Assembly: GCF_028686475.1 (NCBI RefSeq)
Contig: NZ_JAQUCA010000010.1
Location: forward strand, 61,189 to 125,188
Source of the DNA: Giesbergeria sp.
GTDB taxonomy: Bacteria; Pseudomonadota; Gammaproteobacteria; Burkholderiales; Burkholderiaceae_C
Length of the DNA: 64,000 nt
Direction: 5' to 3'
The notes beneath the pieces are model-generated. The model searched no databases. It was given only the letters and a program-made list of their open reading frames with translations, and had not been told where the DNA came from. The translations under genes and the position numbers were made by a program. Shown piece after piece: positions 9,247-18,238 of the stretch; the first letter of the stretch is position 1; every line of letters begins with the position of its first letter.

Positions 9247-9283
9247 AACCCCACTGCGTGTTAGCCATGCAGTGGGGTTTTTC
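9247..9283 (+). terminator. Terminator of the tRNA-Asn operon
   Basis: An 11-bp perfect stem (AACCCCACTGC at 9247-9257 with GCAGTGGGGTT at 9269-9279), an 11-nt loop and a T-rich tail. Confidence 0.93.
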
Positions 9284-9309
9284 TTTGGGATTTCTTTGGG
9301 ATGCTTGGC

Positions 9310-10068
9310 TTAATCTAAGCGCACATCGGCCACCGGTAAGCTGCCAAAATCGGGGCGCTGCAACCAAGCCAGCACACGGGCGGCGGCCTCGTGCGCTGGG
9401 GTCAGCATTCCGGCAGCTTGCAAGGCGGCAAAATTATGGGCATCCGGAAAATCATCAGGAGCCGCGCCGCGCAATTGCAGCTGCATGTCGGTGTCTATGA
9501 CACCCGGTGCCAAAGCGCAAATTTTGGCCCCGTTGGGTTTCAGGGCCTCGTCTAAGGCCACGCAGCGGCTCAAGTTGTCCAGACCCGCCTTGGCGGCACA
9601 GTAGGCCGACTGCGAAGCCATTGCCCGCCGTCCCAAGCCCGAAGAAATGTTCAACACTTTGCGCGGCACGGGCCAGCTTTCGGTAGCAGCTAGAAATGCG
9701 GCCGTCAACAACATCGGTGCTTCTAAATTGACACGCAGGGCTTGGGCCAGCGCTGCCGGGTCACTGGCCGAGAGCGGGGCAATCGGTGGGATGGTTCCGG
9801 CATTGTTTATCAGGGTGGCGCTGGCAAAAGCGCCTACCGGCTGGGCTTGTAGCCACTGGCGCAAGCGGGCTGCTGCGGTGCAGCTGTCGGCCAAATCTTG
9901 CTGCCACTGCTCTAATTTTGCTCCTTGGGCCAAGGCTTGTTGTGCCAGCCCGTCGTGGTGTTGGCGCGATAGCCCAATCAACGTGTGGTCTGGATGCAGC
10001 AGCTGTTGTGCCATTGCCAGCCCCATGCCGCGTGAAGCGCCCGTCAAAATGGTGAGATGGCCGCTCAT
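9310..10068 (-). CDS. Short-chain dehydrogenase/reductase
   Basis: A 252-residue classical SDR oxidoreductase. It has the cofactor motif TGASRGMG near residue 9, the structural NNAG (LINNAGTIPP), the catalytic serine in NISSG and the YCAAK active-site Tyr/Lys. It resembles sepiapterin reductase/benzil reductase-like SDRs, but the substrate cannot be named. The start at 10068 (MSGHLTILTG) was preferred over an upstream in-frame start. It lies 17 bases after the RluA-family gene and may be co-transcribed with it. Confidence 0.88.
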   Translation of the reverse strand: MSGHLTILTGASRGMGLAMAQQLLHPDHTLIGLSRQHHDGLAQQALAQGAKLEQWQQDLADSCTAAARLRQWLQAQPVGAFASATLINNAGTIPPIAPLSASDPAALAQALRVNLEAPMLLTAAFLAATESWPVPRKVLNISSGLGRRAMASQSAYCAAKAGLDNLSRCVALDEALKPNGAKICALAPGVIDTDMQLQLRGAAPDDFPDAHNFAALQAAGMLTPAHEAAARVLAWLQRPDFGSLPVADVRLD

Positions 10069-10085
10069 GGTGTGTTTTTCTCCTG

Positions 10086-10775
10086 CTAAAAATCGGCTGG
10101 GCAAGTGTAGTGCAGCACCTGCCCCGTGCTGGGATGCACCAATTGCAAGGCGGTGGCATGTAACAACAAACGCGGCGCACGGGCCAGCGTGGCTGCATCG
10201 GCATACAAGGCATCGCCCAAAATAGCATGGCCACAGGCTGCCAAATGCACGCGCAATTGGTGCGTGCGCCCGGTCAGGGGTTCTAACTCGACGCGGGTGG
10301 TTGGGGCTTGGGTATCGGTGCTGAGTACGCGCCAGCGGGTTTGGCTGGGTTTGCCTTGGAGCGGGTCTATGACGCGCAAAGGACGGCGCTCCCAGTCGGC
10401 GGCAATGGGTAAATCAATCAATTGCCATGCGCTGGTATCGCTTGCTGCGGGTGTCCAGCATCCTTGTACGATGGCTTGGTAGCGTTTGTGGATGCGGCGC
10501 TCGGCAAAGGCGGCGCTCAAGGCGCGTTGGGTGGCCAGATTGCGTGCCATCAGCACCAAGCCCGAAGTAGCTTGGTCTAGCCGATGCACCACCAAAGCCT
10601 CGGGCCAGCAGGTTTGCACACGCGCACTCAAGCAATCTTGCTTGTCTGGTCCCCGCCCCGGCACGCACAGCAAACCAGAGGGCTTGACCAGCACCAGCAA
10701 ATCGGCATCTTGATACAGGCAGGGGATGCCTTCTGGGCCAGAGGTGGGGGCCGCCGAAGGGATTACTATGCTCAC
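10086..10775 (-). CDS. RluA-family RNA pseudouridine synthase
   Basis: A 229-residue pseudouridine synthase of the RluA family without an S4 domain. The catalytic aspartate is in VVHRLDQATSGLVLMA; LEPLTGRTHQLRVHLA and HAILGDALYA are further signatures. It is closest in size to the RluA/YqcB/TruC type, which acts on 23S rRNA or tRNA; the target is not readable here. I place the start at the GTG at 10775, which overlaps the TGA of the upstream kinase gene as GTGA, implying translational coupling. A longer frame into the kinase gene is possible but lacks support. Confidence 0.85.
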   Translation of the reverse strand: MSIVIPSAAPTSGPEGIPCLYQDADLLVLVKPSGLLCVPGRGPDKQDCLSARVQTCWPEALVVHRLDQATSGLVLMARNLATQRALSAAFAERRIHKRYQAIVQGCWTPAASDTSAWQLIDLPIAADWERRPLRVIDPLQGKPSQTRWRVLSTDTQAPTTRVELEPLTGRTHQLRVHLAACGHAILGDALYADAATLARAPRLLLHATALQLVHPSTGQVLHYTCPADF

Positions 10776-12949
10776 AGCTCGCCCAGCAGGAGTTTTTGCA
10801 CCGTGGCGCACATCTCCTCGACATCGTTGGGTTTGTGGATGAGCGCGCGTGCGCCTTCGGCGCGGGCCGCGTGTTCGATTTCGGCGGTGATGTAGCCCGA
10901 GGCCAGCGCTACCGGCAAATCGGGGCGGATGCTGAGTGCCTCGCGTACCAAATCAACCCCGCAATAACCGGGCATGTTGTAGTCTGTGACCAGCAAATCG
11001 TAGGTTTGCGGGTGAGCGCGCAGGGCAGCGGCGGCTTGGTGCGGGTCGGTAAAGCCACTGACCAGGTAACCCCGGCGCTTGAGCAGGCGCTGTACCAAAA
11101 ATACCAGCGCTTTGTCGTCATCCACATACATGACATGGTGCTGGCGGCTGGGTTGCACAGGGGGTGTCGGGGGACTGGTCTCTGGTACAGGCTCTGCTGC
11201 TGGGGGGGCCAGCTCTGGTGCCAGCGCCGGAAAATACAGCGTAAAGCGGCTGCCTTGGCCGCGCACACTCTGAACATCCACGGCACCCCCGTGGGTTCGC
11301 ATCACGCCATGCACCACCGATAGCCCTAAGCCCGTGCCTTGGCCCACCGGTTTGGTGGTAAAAAATGGCTCAAAAATGCGCTGCAAAATCGCGGCATCAA
11401 TGCCGGGGCCGCTGTCTGAAACGCTCAACACCACATAATCGCCCAGTGCCAGCCCTAAGCGCTCGCACTGGCGTTGCTCGGGGCGCAGGGTGTGCAGTGC
11501 TACTTGTACGCTACCGCGCCCCTCGCCAATGGCATGGATGGCATTGGTACACAGGTTGAGTACGGCTTGTTCTACTTGGGTCGGGTCGGCCAGCACGGCG
11601 GGCAAGGCGCTGTCCATGTGCAGGCGCAAATCAATCGCTGGGGGCAAGGTGACGCGCAACAGGCGCTCGGTATCCGCCAACACTTCGTCTAAGGCGACAC
11701 TGGTACGCCGGAGGGGTTCGTTGCGGCTGAAGGTGAGAATTTGGCGCACCAAATCGCGCGCGCGCCGTCCGGCTTTTTCGATTTCGACCAAACTCTCGTA
11801 GGCGGGCGAGCCAGAACCACAATCGGCCTTGGCCAACTCGGCATTGCCCAAAATGGCGCTGAGGATGTTGTTGAAGTCGTGGGCGATGCCACCGGCCATC
11901 GTGCCGACGGCCTGCATTTTGTGCGATTCGCGCAGTTGCACTTCTAGCTCGTTGCGATGGGCCTCGGCTTTTTTGCGCCCGGTTAAATCACGGGCAAAAA
12001 TGGTGGTGGTTTCGCCTTCGGCGTGGCGCTCAAAGGAGACGCTCACTTCTACTGCCAGTTCTTTGCCGCTAATCGTGTGCGCGATGCGTTCACCCAACAT
12101 GGCTTGGGTGGCCACTTGGGCAAAGGCTAACACTTGTTGGGCATCGGGCAAAAAGCGTTGTAAGGGGCTGCCCAAGGCATCGCTGGCGCTGCATTGGAAC
12201 AAGGCTGCCGCTGTGGGGTTAAACACCGTGATGCGCTGGTGTTGGTCCACGCAAATAATCGCATCGAGTGAGGAGTTAATCACCGCCTCTAGCCGCCGTT
12301 CGCTGGCATGGAGTTGGGCGTTGCGTTGTTGTAATTCTTGCGCGCTTTGCTGCAAGGCTTGGCGCTCGGCCAGCAAGGGGCCTTGGTCAATCACGGCGCA
12401 CAAAAATTGCCATTGGGGCGGTTCGTCGTCGTGTTGGTGCGCTTCAATCCGGGCGATATGCAAATCGCCGGTAATCTGGCCTTGCTCGCCAATCGTAAAC
12501 ACCACTTCAGTGGCCTCGCTGTGGCCCTCGGCCAAGGCTTGGGCAAAGGCTTGGCGCACTTGGGGGGCGTGGTCGGCACAGACAAAGGCTTGTAGCTCGG
12601 TCAGGGGGCGGTCGCGCTCGGTCGGCTGAAAACTGCGGTGCGCCATCGAATTGGCCTGTACCACCATGCCATGCTCATCCAACACCATCAGTGCCAGCGG
12701 CACGCTAGAGAACAAGGTCTCGAAGCGCTCGGAGGCGCTCTCGGCTGCCGATTCGCTGTAACGCAGCACTTTGTTTTGTGCTTCCAGCTCGGCTTGGTAA
12801 GCGCGCAACTCGGTAATCAAATCGGCCATCGGGCCGCTGGGGCGCTCGGCCAGATTGCGCCGCTCTAGCTCCTCTGCCGGTGTAGCGGGGATGGGCAAGG
12901 GTTCGGGTTCGGTGCTACGCAGCAAAAAAGCACGGTCAAGGCGGCTCAT
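10772..12949 (-). CDS. Hybrid sensor histidine kinase (PAS-PAS-HisKA-HATPase-REC)
   Basis: A 725-residue kinase with no transmembrane segment, so it probably senses a cytoplasmic signal. Domains in order: PAS at about 75-190; a second PAS at about 225-330 (VINSSLDAIICVDQHQRITV); HisKA with the phospho-acceptor histidine in GGIAHDFNN near residue 357; HATPase with SDSGPGID and GTGLGLSVV; and a C-terminal receiver with Asp in LLVTDYNMP near residue 655 and Lys in ALIHKP. No DNA-binding partner regulator is adjacent. The start is the ATG at 12949 rather than a TTG nine bases upstream. It overlaps the RluA-family gene by four bases. Confidence 0.9.
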   Translation of the reverse strand: MSRLDRAFLLRSTEPEPLPIPATPAEELERRNLAERPSGPMADLITELRAYQAELEAQNKVLRYSESAAESASERFETLFSSVPLALMVLDEHGMVVQANSMAHRSFQPTERDRPLTELQAFVCADHAPQVRQAFAQALAEGHSEATEVVFTIGEQGQITGDLHIARIEAHQHDDEPPQWQFLCAVIDQGPLLAERQALQQSAQELQQRNAQLHASERRLEAVINSSLDAIICVDQHQRITVFNPTAAALFQCSASDALGSPLQRFLPDAQQVLAFAQVATQAMLGERIAHTISGKELAVEVSVSFERHAEGETTTIFARDLTGRKKAEAHRNELEVQLRESHKMQAVGTMAGGIAHDFNNILSAILGNAELAKADCGSGSPAYESLVEIEKAGRRARDLVRQILTFSRNEPLRRTSVALDEVLADTERLLRVTLPPAIDLRLHMDSALPAVLADPTQVEQAVLNLCTNAIHAIGEGRGSVQVALHTLRPEQRQCERLGLALGDYVVLSVSDSGPGIDAAILQRIFEPFFTTKPVGQGTGLGLSVVHGVMRTHGGAVDVQSVRGQGSRFTLYFPALAPELAPPAAEPVPETSPPTPPVQPSRQHHVMYVDDDKALVFLVQRLLKRRGYLVSGFTDPHQAAAALRAHPQTYDLLVTDYNMPGYCGVDLVREALSIRPDLPVALASGYITAEIEHAARAEGARALIHKPNDVEEMCATVQKLLLGEL

Positions 12950-12988
12950 AGCAAGCAAGGCCCTGAACTGTGGTTAAACCAGTGGCCA

Positions 12989-13363
12989 TCAAGCCTGTTG
13001 CACCAAGGCGGCATAGGCAGCTTCCTCCAGCAAGGAGGATAACTGCGCTGGCTCGGAGATGGCGATTTTAAAAAACCAACCTGCGCCCAAGGGGTCGGTG
13101 TTGGCCAAGGCAGGGTCGGCGCGCAGGGCCTCATTGACCTCTACCACTTCGCCCGCTACGGGCATAAAGACATCAGCCGCTGCTTTGACGGATTCGACCA
13201 CACTGGCCACTTCGCCTTGGGCAAACACTTTGCCCACCGCAGGCAAGTCAACAAACACCACATCGCCCAAAGTCTCTTGGGCGTGGGGAGTGATGCCAAC
13301 GGTAGCGGCTTGCTCGTTGGCAGCGCTAATCCATTGGTGGTCGGGAGAAAACAGCAGGTGCAT
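12989..13363 (-). CDS. gcvH: Glycine cleavage system H protein
   Basis: GcvH carries the lipoyl arm that shuttles the methylamine group between the P, T and L proteins. The 124-residue product has the lipoylation site in ESVKAAADVFMPVAGEVVEVN (Lys of SVKA) and the GDVVFVDLPAVG strand. The family start MHLLFSPDHQWI is seen at 13363. gcvT and gcvP are not in the window, so it is either isolated or separated from them. It lies between the kinase gene and an ABC transporter gene with no obvious functional link. Confidence 0.93.
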   Translation of the reverse strand: MHLLFSPDHQWISAANEQAATVGITPHAQETLGDVVFVDLPAVGKVFAQGEVASVVESVKAAADVFMPVAGEVVEVNEALRADPALANTDPLGAGWFFKIAISEPAQLSSLLEEAAYAALVQQA

Positions 13364-13449
13364 GGTGACAATTGAGGGGTAAATTCAAAAACTGCACTGT
13401 AGCGGTTTTTCGTTGGGGCGCTGCAAGCCCACCAAGGCAGCCTGAACGC

Positions 13450-14244
13450 TTAACCCAGCAGCAAGGCATCGTCCGAGAGTTTTTCGCCGCGCACTTTTTC
13501 AAACATTTGTAGCAAATCGGGCACATCCAAACGCTGGCGCTGCTCGCCCGCTACATCCAACACCACTTGGCCTTGGTGCAGCATTACGGTGCGCTGGCCT
13601 ACGTCCAGCGCTTGGCGCATACTGTGCGTCACCATCATGGTGGTGAGTTGGTTTTCAGCAACAATGCGCGCCGTCAGCTGCAGCACAAAATCAGCGGTGC
13701 GCGGGTCTAGCGCGGCAGTGTGTTCATCCAACAACAAAATGCGCGAAGGTTGCAAAGCCGCCATGAGCAAACTCACGGCTTGGCGCTGGCCGCCCGAGAG
13801 CAAACCAATGCGGTCGGTCAGGCGGTTTTCTAGCCCCAGCCCCAGGGTGGCCAAACGGGCACGAAATACCTCGCGCTGGTGCGCCTTGACGGCCCCACGC
13901 AAGCCCCGAATGGTGCCGCGCTCTTGCGCCAGTGCCATGTTTTCTTCAATCGTCAGGTCTTCACAGGTACCAGCCATTGGGTCTTGGAACACCCGTGCCA
14001 CGCGCGAGGCACGCGCCCAGACGGGCTGGCGCGTCACATCGCTACCGTCAATGCTGATGGTGCCGCTATCGACGGATTGATCGCCCGAAATGGCGTTCAA
14101 GAAGGTAGATTTTCCGGCCCCGTTGGAGCCAATGACCGTGACAAATTGTCCGGCGGGGATGCTCAACGACATACCGCGCAGGGCGCGGGTTTCAATGGGC
14201 GTGCCGGGGTTGAAGGTGAGTTGCAGGTTTTGGGCGCTTAACAT
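13450..14244 (-). CDS. ABC transporter ATP-binding protein, TrpXYZ-like importer
   Basis: A 264-residue ATPase. Walker A is GSNGAGKST, the signature LSGGQRQ, Walker B ILLLDEHTA and the H-loop MMVTHSM. Together with the permease and binding protein upstream it forms a TrpXYZ/ABC-X4 type importer; relatives in other bacteria take up tryptophan or tyrosine. It is the last gene of the three-gene operon, 18 bases after the permease. The substrate is inferred from family only. Confidence 0.88.
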   Translation of the reverse strand: MLSAQNLQLTFNPGTPIETRALRGMSLSIPAGQFVTVIGSNGAGKSTFLNAISGDQSVDSGTISIDGSDVTRQPVWARASRVARVFQDPMAGTCEDLTIEENMALAQERGTIRGLRGAVKAHQREVFRARLATLGLGLENRLTDRIGLLSGGQRQAVSLLMAALQPSRILLLDEHTAALDPRTADFVLQLTARIVAENQLTTMMVTHSMRQALDVGQRTVMLHQGQVVLDVAGEQRQRLDVPDLLQMFEKVRGEKLSDDALLLG

Positions 14245-14262
14245 AGCAATTTTCTCTGGGCT

Positions 14263-15153
14263 TTAGTGCGAACGGCGCGCCGCCAGCTTGCGCTTGAGCT
14301 GCGGAATCACCAAGGCCACGGTGACCAACAGGGCGGTAACCAAGTTCAGGTCTTGCGCTTTCAGGCCAATAAAGTCACTGTTGAGGGCCAAGGCGATAAA
14401 GAAGCGATAGACAATCGCGCCAATCACTACCGCCAGCGTGGCCAATACCAGCTTGCGCGAGGGCAAAATGCTCTCGCCCACAATCACGGCGGCCAAGCCA
14501 ATCACGATGGTGCCAATGCCCATCGAAATATCAGAACCCCCTTGGGTTTGGGCAAACAAAGCACCCGCCAATCCCACCAAGCCATTGGATACGGCCATGC
14601 CCAGTAACACCATCGCCCCAGTGTTGACACCTTGGGCGCGGGCCATGCGCGCATTCGAGCCGGTGGCGCGAATCGCCAAACCGCGCTCGGTGGCAAAAAA
14701 CCAATCCAGCGCCAGCTTGGCGGCCAACACGACCACCAGCAAAATCAAGGGCCGGGCCACATAGTCGCTCAGGCTTTCAGGTTGCAGCAGCGTGAGCAGC
14801 GTCGGGTCATTGATGAGGGGCACATTGGGGCCACCCATGATGCGTAGGTTGATGGAATACAGCGCAATCATCATCAAAATGCTGGCCAGCAAGTCCATAA
14901 TTTTGAGTTTGACGTTGAGCCAGCCGGTAATTAACCCCGCCAGCGCACCCGCTGCCATCGCCGCCAAAGTGGCCAGATAGGGATTGGTGCCCGAGGCAAT
15001 CAACACCGCACATACAGCGCCCCCCAGCGGAAAGCTACCGTCCACCGTCAGGTCGGGAAAGCGCAGCAAGCGGAACGAAATAAACACGCCCAGCGCCACC
15101 AGGCTGAAAATCAAACCGATTTCAACCGCGCCAAGCAAAGAAAAAAGGGACAT
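14263..15153 (-). CDS. ABC transporter permease, TrpXYZ-like importer
   Basis: A 296-residue integral membrane protein of the BPD_transp_2 type with about eight to nine hydrophobic segments. The region FRLLRFPDLTVDGSFPLGG near the N-terminus is a signature of the TrpY/ABC-X4 permease group. The start at 15153 (MSLFSLLGAVEIGL) was chosen because the upstream residues do not fit. It is the middle gene between the binding protein (about 108 bases upstream) and the ATPase. Confidence 0.88.
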   Translation of the reverse strand: MSLFSLLGAVEIGLIFSLVALGVFISFRLLRFPDLTVDGSFPLGGAVCAVLIASGTNPYLATLAAMAAGALAGLITGWLNVKLKIMDLLASILMMIALYSINLRIMGGPNVPLINDPTLLTLLQPESLSDYVARPLILLVVVLAAKLALDWFFATERGLAIRATGSNARMARAQGVNTGAMVLLGMAVSNGLVGLAGALFAQTQGGSDISMGIGTIVIGLAAVIVGESILPSRKLVLATLAVVIGAIVYRFFIALALNSDFIGLKAQDLNLVTALLVTVALVIPQLKRKLAARRSH

Positions 15154-15261
15154 GGTGCACAGGCCAGCAAGCAAAAAACAAAGCAGGAGCCAAGCGTTGC
15201 ATGGCTCCTGCACAGCAGTCGGGGCAAGCCTTACAGCACCCCATTATTTCAAAATGTTAAA

Positions 15262-16227
15262 TTATTTTACAACTTGCGCTGCGGACTTGATGAGCGCATC
15301 CGACAGCTTCACGCCCTGCTTCTCTGCGGCACCGGGGTTGACGTACAGCTCTACCTTGGTACTGGTTTCGGGTTTGATGTCGCCGGGCTTCTCGCCCTTG
15401 AGGATGCGCGCTACCATGCGGCCAGTTTGTTCGCCCAAATCGCGGTAGTTGATACCCAAGGCCGCCACCGCGCCACGCTTGACGCTATCGGTGTCCGAGG
15501 CCACCAGCGGCAGCTTGGCTTCTTGGCCCACTTTGACCAGCGCCTCGTAGGCCGAGACCACGTTGTTGTCGGTGTTGGTATAAATCACATCCACCTTGCC
15601 AACTAAGCTACGCGCCGCGCTGCCCACATCGACCGAGCGCGGTGCTGCCGCCTCCACCAGCGTCATGCCCAACTTGGGCAGCAGCGCCTGCAATTGCTTG
15701 ACCACCACCACCGAGTTGGCCTCGCCGGGGTTATAGACCATGCCGACGCGCTTGGCACCGGGCACCACCTGCTTGACCAAGTCCATTTGCTTGTCTAGCG
15801 CCAACAAATCCGACACCCCAGTGACGTTGGTTTTGGAAGGCTCCCAACTGGCAAGCAACTTGGCTGCTACGGGGTCGGTTACGGCAGAAAACACCACGGG
15901 CACGGTTTTGCTGGCGGCTACCACGGCTTGGGCCGAGGGGGTGGCAATGGCTACGATGGCATCGGGCTGGTCGCCAATAAATTTGCGCCCAATCTGCGCC
16001 GCTGTGCCGGTATTGCCTTGGGCACTTTGGTATTGCCACTTTAGGTTTTTACCGGCTTCAAAACCAGCTTCTTTGAGCGCAGCTTGCACTCCATCGCGCA
16101 CGGCATCCAAGGCCGGATGCTCAACAATGGCCGTAACAGCCACCGATTTTTGTTGAGCGCTGGCCGGGGCCACTGCTGCTACCGCCAACGCCATAGCACC
16201 GAAAGCCATCCAAGGCAATTTTTTCAT
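15262..16227 (-). CDS. ABC transporter substrate-binding protein, TrpXYZ-like importer
   Basis: A 321-residue periplasmic binding protein of the ABC_sub_bind family (PF04392). It has a clear Sec signal peptide (MKKLPWMAFGAMALAVAAV, cleavage after ASAQ near residue 25). The mature part contains VTAIVEHPALDAVRDGVQAA and the late ALGINYRDLGEQTGRMVARI, both typical of tryptophan/tyrosine binding proteins in this family. The start at 16227 gives the signal peptide; the longer frame spoils it. It heads the importer operon. The ligand is inferred. Confidence 0.88.
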   Translation of the reverse strand: MKKLPWMAFGAMALAVAAVAPASAQQKSVAVTAIVEHPALDAVRDGVQAALKEAGFEAGKNLKWQYQSAQGNTGTAAQIGRKFIGDQPDAIVAIATPSAQAVVAASKTVPVVFSAVTDPVAAKLLASWEPSKTNVTGVSDLLALDKQMDLVKQVVPGAKRVGMVYNPGEANSVVVVKQLQALLPKLGMTLVEAAAPRSVDVGSAARSLVGKVDVIYTNTDNNVVSAYEALVKVGQEAKLPLVASDTDSVKRGAVAALGINYRDLGEQTGRMVARILKGEKPGDIKPETSTKVELYVNPGAAEKQGVKLSDALIKSAAQVVK

Positions 16228-16252
16228 GAGGCAAAATCTCCAAAATAGACAT

Positions 16253-16287
16253 GGCCTGCATCGCAGGCCTAAACGGCGCAAAGCGCC
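16253..16287 (-). repeat. Two hairpins between ETF-QO and the importer operon
   Basis: Two adjacent perfect inverted repeats: GGCCTGC-ATC-GCAGGCC (16253-16269) and GGCGC-AAA-GCGCC (16275-16287). They lie between the ETF-QO stop and the binding-protein start. The T-run on the minus strand is weak (ATTTT), so termination of ETF-QO is possible but not clear. Confidence 0.6.
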
Positions 16288-16296
16288 AGCGTTGGT

Positions 16297-18003
16297 TTAC
16301 ATGCCAGAGTAGTTGGGACCACCGCCGCCTTCGGGCGTGACCCAGACGATGTTTTGCGTTGGGTCTTTGATGTCGCAGGTTTTGCAATGCACGCAATTTT
16401 GCGCGTTAATTTGCAAACGCTGCGCCGCGCCGCCCTTGGCTTCATCGGGTACAAACTCATAGACACCCGCCGGGCAATAGCGCGCCTCGGGGCCAGCGAA
16501 TTTTGCCAGATTGACACCTACGGGCACGCTGGCATCTTTCAAGGTTAAATGGGCGGGTTGGTTTTCGGCGTGGTTGGTGTTGCTGATAAACACGCTGGAG
16601 AGCCGGTCAAAGGTCAGTTTGCCGTCGGGCTTGGGGTAGTCAATCGGGGCGCATTCTGACGCTGGCTTGAGGTAAGCATGGTCGGGCTTGTCGCGGTGCA
16701 GCGTCCAGGGGATGTTGCCCTTGAGCAAAAATTGCTCTAGCCCGTTCATCACGGTGCCTACGGTCAGGCCCTTCTTGAACCACGCCTTGAAGTTGCGTGC
16801 CTTGTTCAGCTCAGTGTGCAGCCAGCTATTTTCAAAGGCGCGTGGGTAGGCGCTTAACTCATCGTGTTGGCGGCCAGCAACCAGCGCTTCATAGGCGGCT
16901 TCGGCGGCCAACATGCCGGTTTTGATGGCAGCATGGCTGCCTTTGATACGGCTCACATTCAAATAACCGGCATCGCAACCGACCAAAGCGCCACCGGGGA
17001 ACACCGTTTTGGGCAAGGACAGCAAACCACCCGCCGTGATGGCACGTGCGCCATAGCTGATGCGCTTGGCCGGTTTGATACCCTTTTCCGCATCGCCCTC
17101 TAGGTAGTAACGGATATTGGGGTGCGTTTTCCAGCGCTGAAATTCTTCAAACGGGCTAAGGTAAGGGTTGCTGTAATCCAAGCCGGTGATAAAGCCCAGC
17201 GTGACCTTGTTGTCTTCCATGTGATACAGGAAGGAGCCGCCATAAGTGTTGCTGTCCATCGGCCAACCAGCGGTGTGCATGACAAAGCCGGGCTGGTGGC
17301 GTTGGGGGTCAATCTCCCACAGCTCTTTGATGCCGATGCCATAGGTTTGGGGGTCGCATCCAGCATCCAATTGGAACTTGGCAATCACCTGTTTGCCCAA
17401 ATGACCGCGCGCGCCTTCGGCAAAAATGGTGTATTTGGCGTGCAGCTCCATGCCCAGTTGAAAGTCGCCCGTGGGTTCACCTTCTTTGCTGATACCCATG
17501 TTGCCGGTGGCCACACCTTTGACCGAGCCATCGTCGTGGTACAACACCTCGGCGGCGGCAAAGCCGGGGAAAATCTCTACACCCAAGTTTTCCGCCTGTT
17601 GCCCCAGCCAGCGCGTGACGTTGCCCAAGCTAACGATGTAGTTGCCGTGGTTCTGGAAGCACTGCGGCAACAAAAAGTCTGGAGTGCGGAAAGACGATTT
17701 TTCCCCCAAGAAGATCATCGCATCTTCGGTCACGGGCTGGTTGAGTGGTGCGCCCAACTCTTTCCAATTGGGAAGCAGCTCGTTCAGGGCTTTGGGGTCC
17801 ATGATGGCTCCCGACAGGATATGCGCGCCCGGCTCAGACCCTTTTTCTAACACCACCACCGAGACATCTTGGCCTTTTTCTGCGGCCAACTGTTTCAGAC
17901 GGATGGCCGTGGACAGCCCAGCGGGACCACCGCCCACCACGACCACGTCGTACTCCATCGCCTCGCGGGGGCCGTATTCGGCCAGGATTTCTTCAGGGGT
18001 CAT
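16297..18003 (-). CDS. Electron transfer flavoprotein-ubiquinone oxidoreductase
   Basis: ETF-QO passes electrons from reduced ETF to ubiquinone at the inner membrane. The 568-residue product has an FAD-binding VVVVGGGPAGLSTA near the N-terminus and a C-terminal ferredoxin-like segment with the cluster cysteines in NCVHCKTCDIKDP. RYCPAGVYEF is another hallmark. The start at 18003 (MTPEEILAEYGPREAMEYD) is an ATG; a TTG 30 bases upstream is less likely. The genes for ETF itself are not in the window. Confidence 0.95.
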   Translation of the reverse strand: MTPEEILAEYGPREAMEYDVVVVGGGPAGLSTAIRLKQLAAEKGQDVSVVVLEKGSEPGAHILSGAIMDPKALNELLPNWKELGAPLNQPVTEDAMIFLGEKSSFRTPDFLLPQCFQNHGNYIVSLGNVTRWLGQQAENLGVEIFPGFAAAEVLYHDDGSVKGVATGNMGISKEGEPTGDFQLGMELHAKYTIFAEGARGHLGKQVIAKFQLDAGCDPQTYGIGIKELWEIDPQRHQPGFVMHTAGWPMDSNTYGGSFLYHMEDNKVTLGFITGLDYSNPYLSPFEEFQRWKTHPNIRYYLEGDAEKGIKPAKRISYGARAITAGGLLSLPKTVFPGGALVGCDAGYLNVSRIKGSHAAIKTGMLAAEAAYEALVAGRQHDELSAYPRAFENSWLHTELNKARNFKAWFKKGLTVGTVMNGLEQFLLKGNIPWTLHRDKPDHAYLKPASECAPIDYPKPDGKLTFDRLSSVFISNTNHAENQPAHLTLKDASVPVGVNLAKFAGPEARYCPAGVYEFVPDEAKGGAAQRLQINAQNCVHCKTCDIKDPTQNIVWVTPEGGGGPNYSGM

Positions 18004-18156
18004 CAAAATTTCTCGTTCAATAGGGGAGGACAAAAAGCAGAAAACCTGACGGCTTGCTGACGATTGACGTAAACGTAAAGCGAATAAAAGATTTTATGCG
18101 GTGCTTGCAATTGGTCAAGCCAGCGCAGGGCTTCTTTTTGGGCCTTGTGCCAGTAT

Positions 18157-18186
18157 TTGTTTTATATATGTTTTTAAGTATATAAG
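18157..18186 (+). promoter_or_regulatory. Candidate promoter of the cys operon
   Basis: An AT-rich island (about 18155-18190) between the divergent ETF-QO and TauE genes. A possible TTGTTT (18157-18162) with an 18-bp spacer leads to TATAAG (18181-18186). The match is weak; a CysB site is expected for such operons but I cannot identify one. Confidence 0.35.
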
Positions 18187-18238
18187 AAGCACAAAACAAT
18201 AGTTTGCTTTTATATGAAGCCCCGCTACATTCGCCGCT

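Noticed and set aside
17122..17850. A plus-strand frame of about 240 codons inside ETF-QO
   Set aside because: Antisense to a well-conserved enzyme; no ribosome site or motif.
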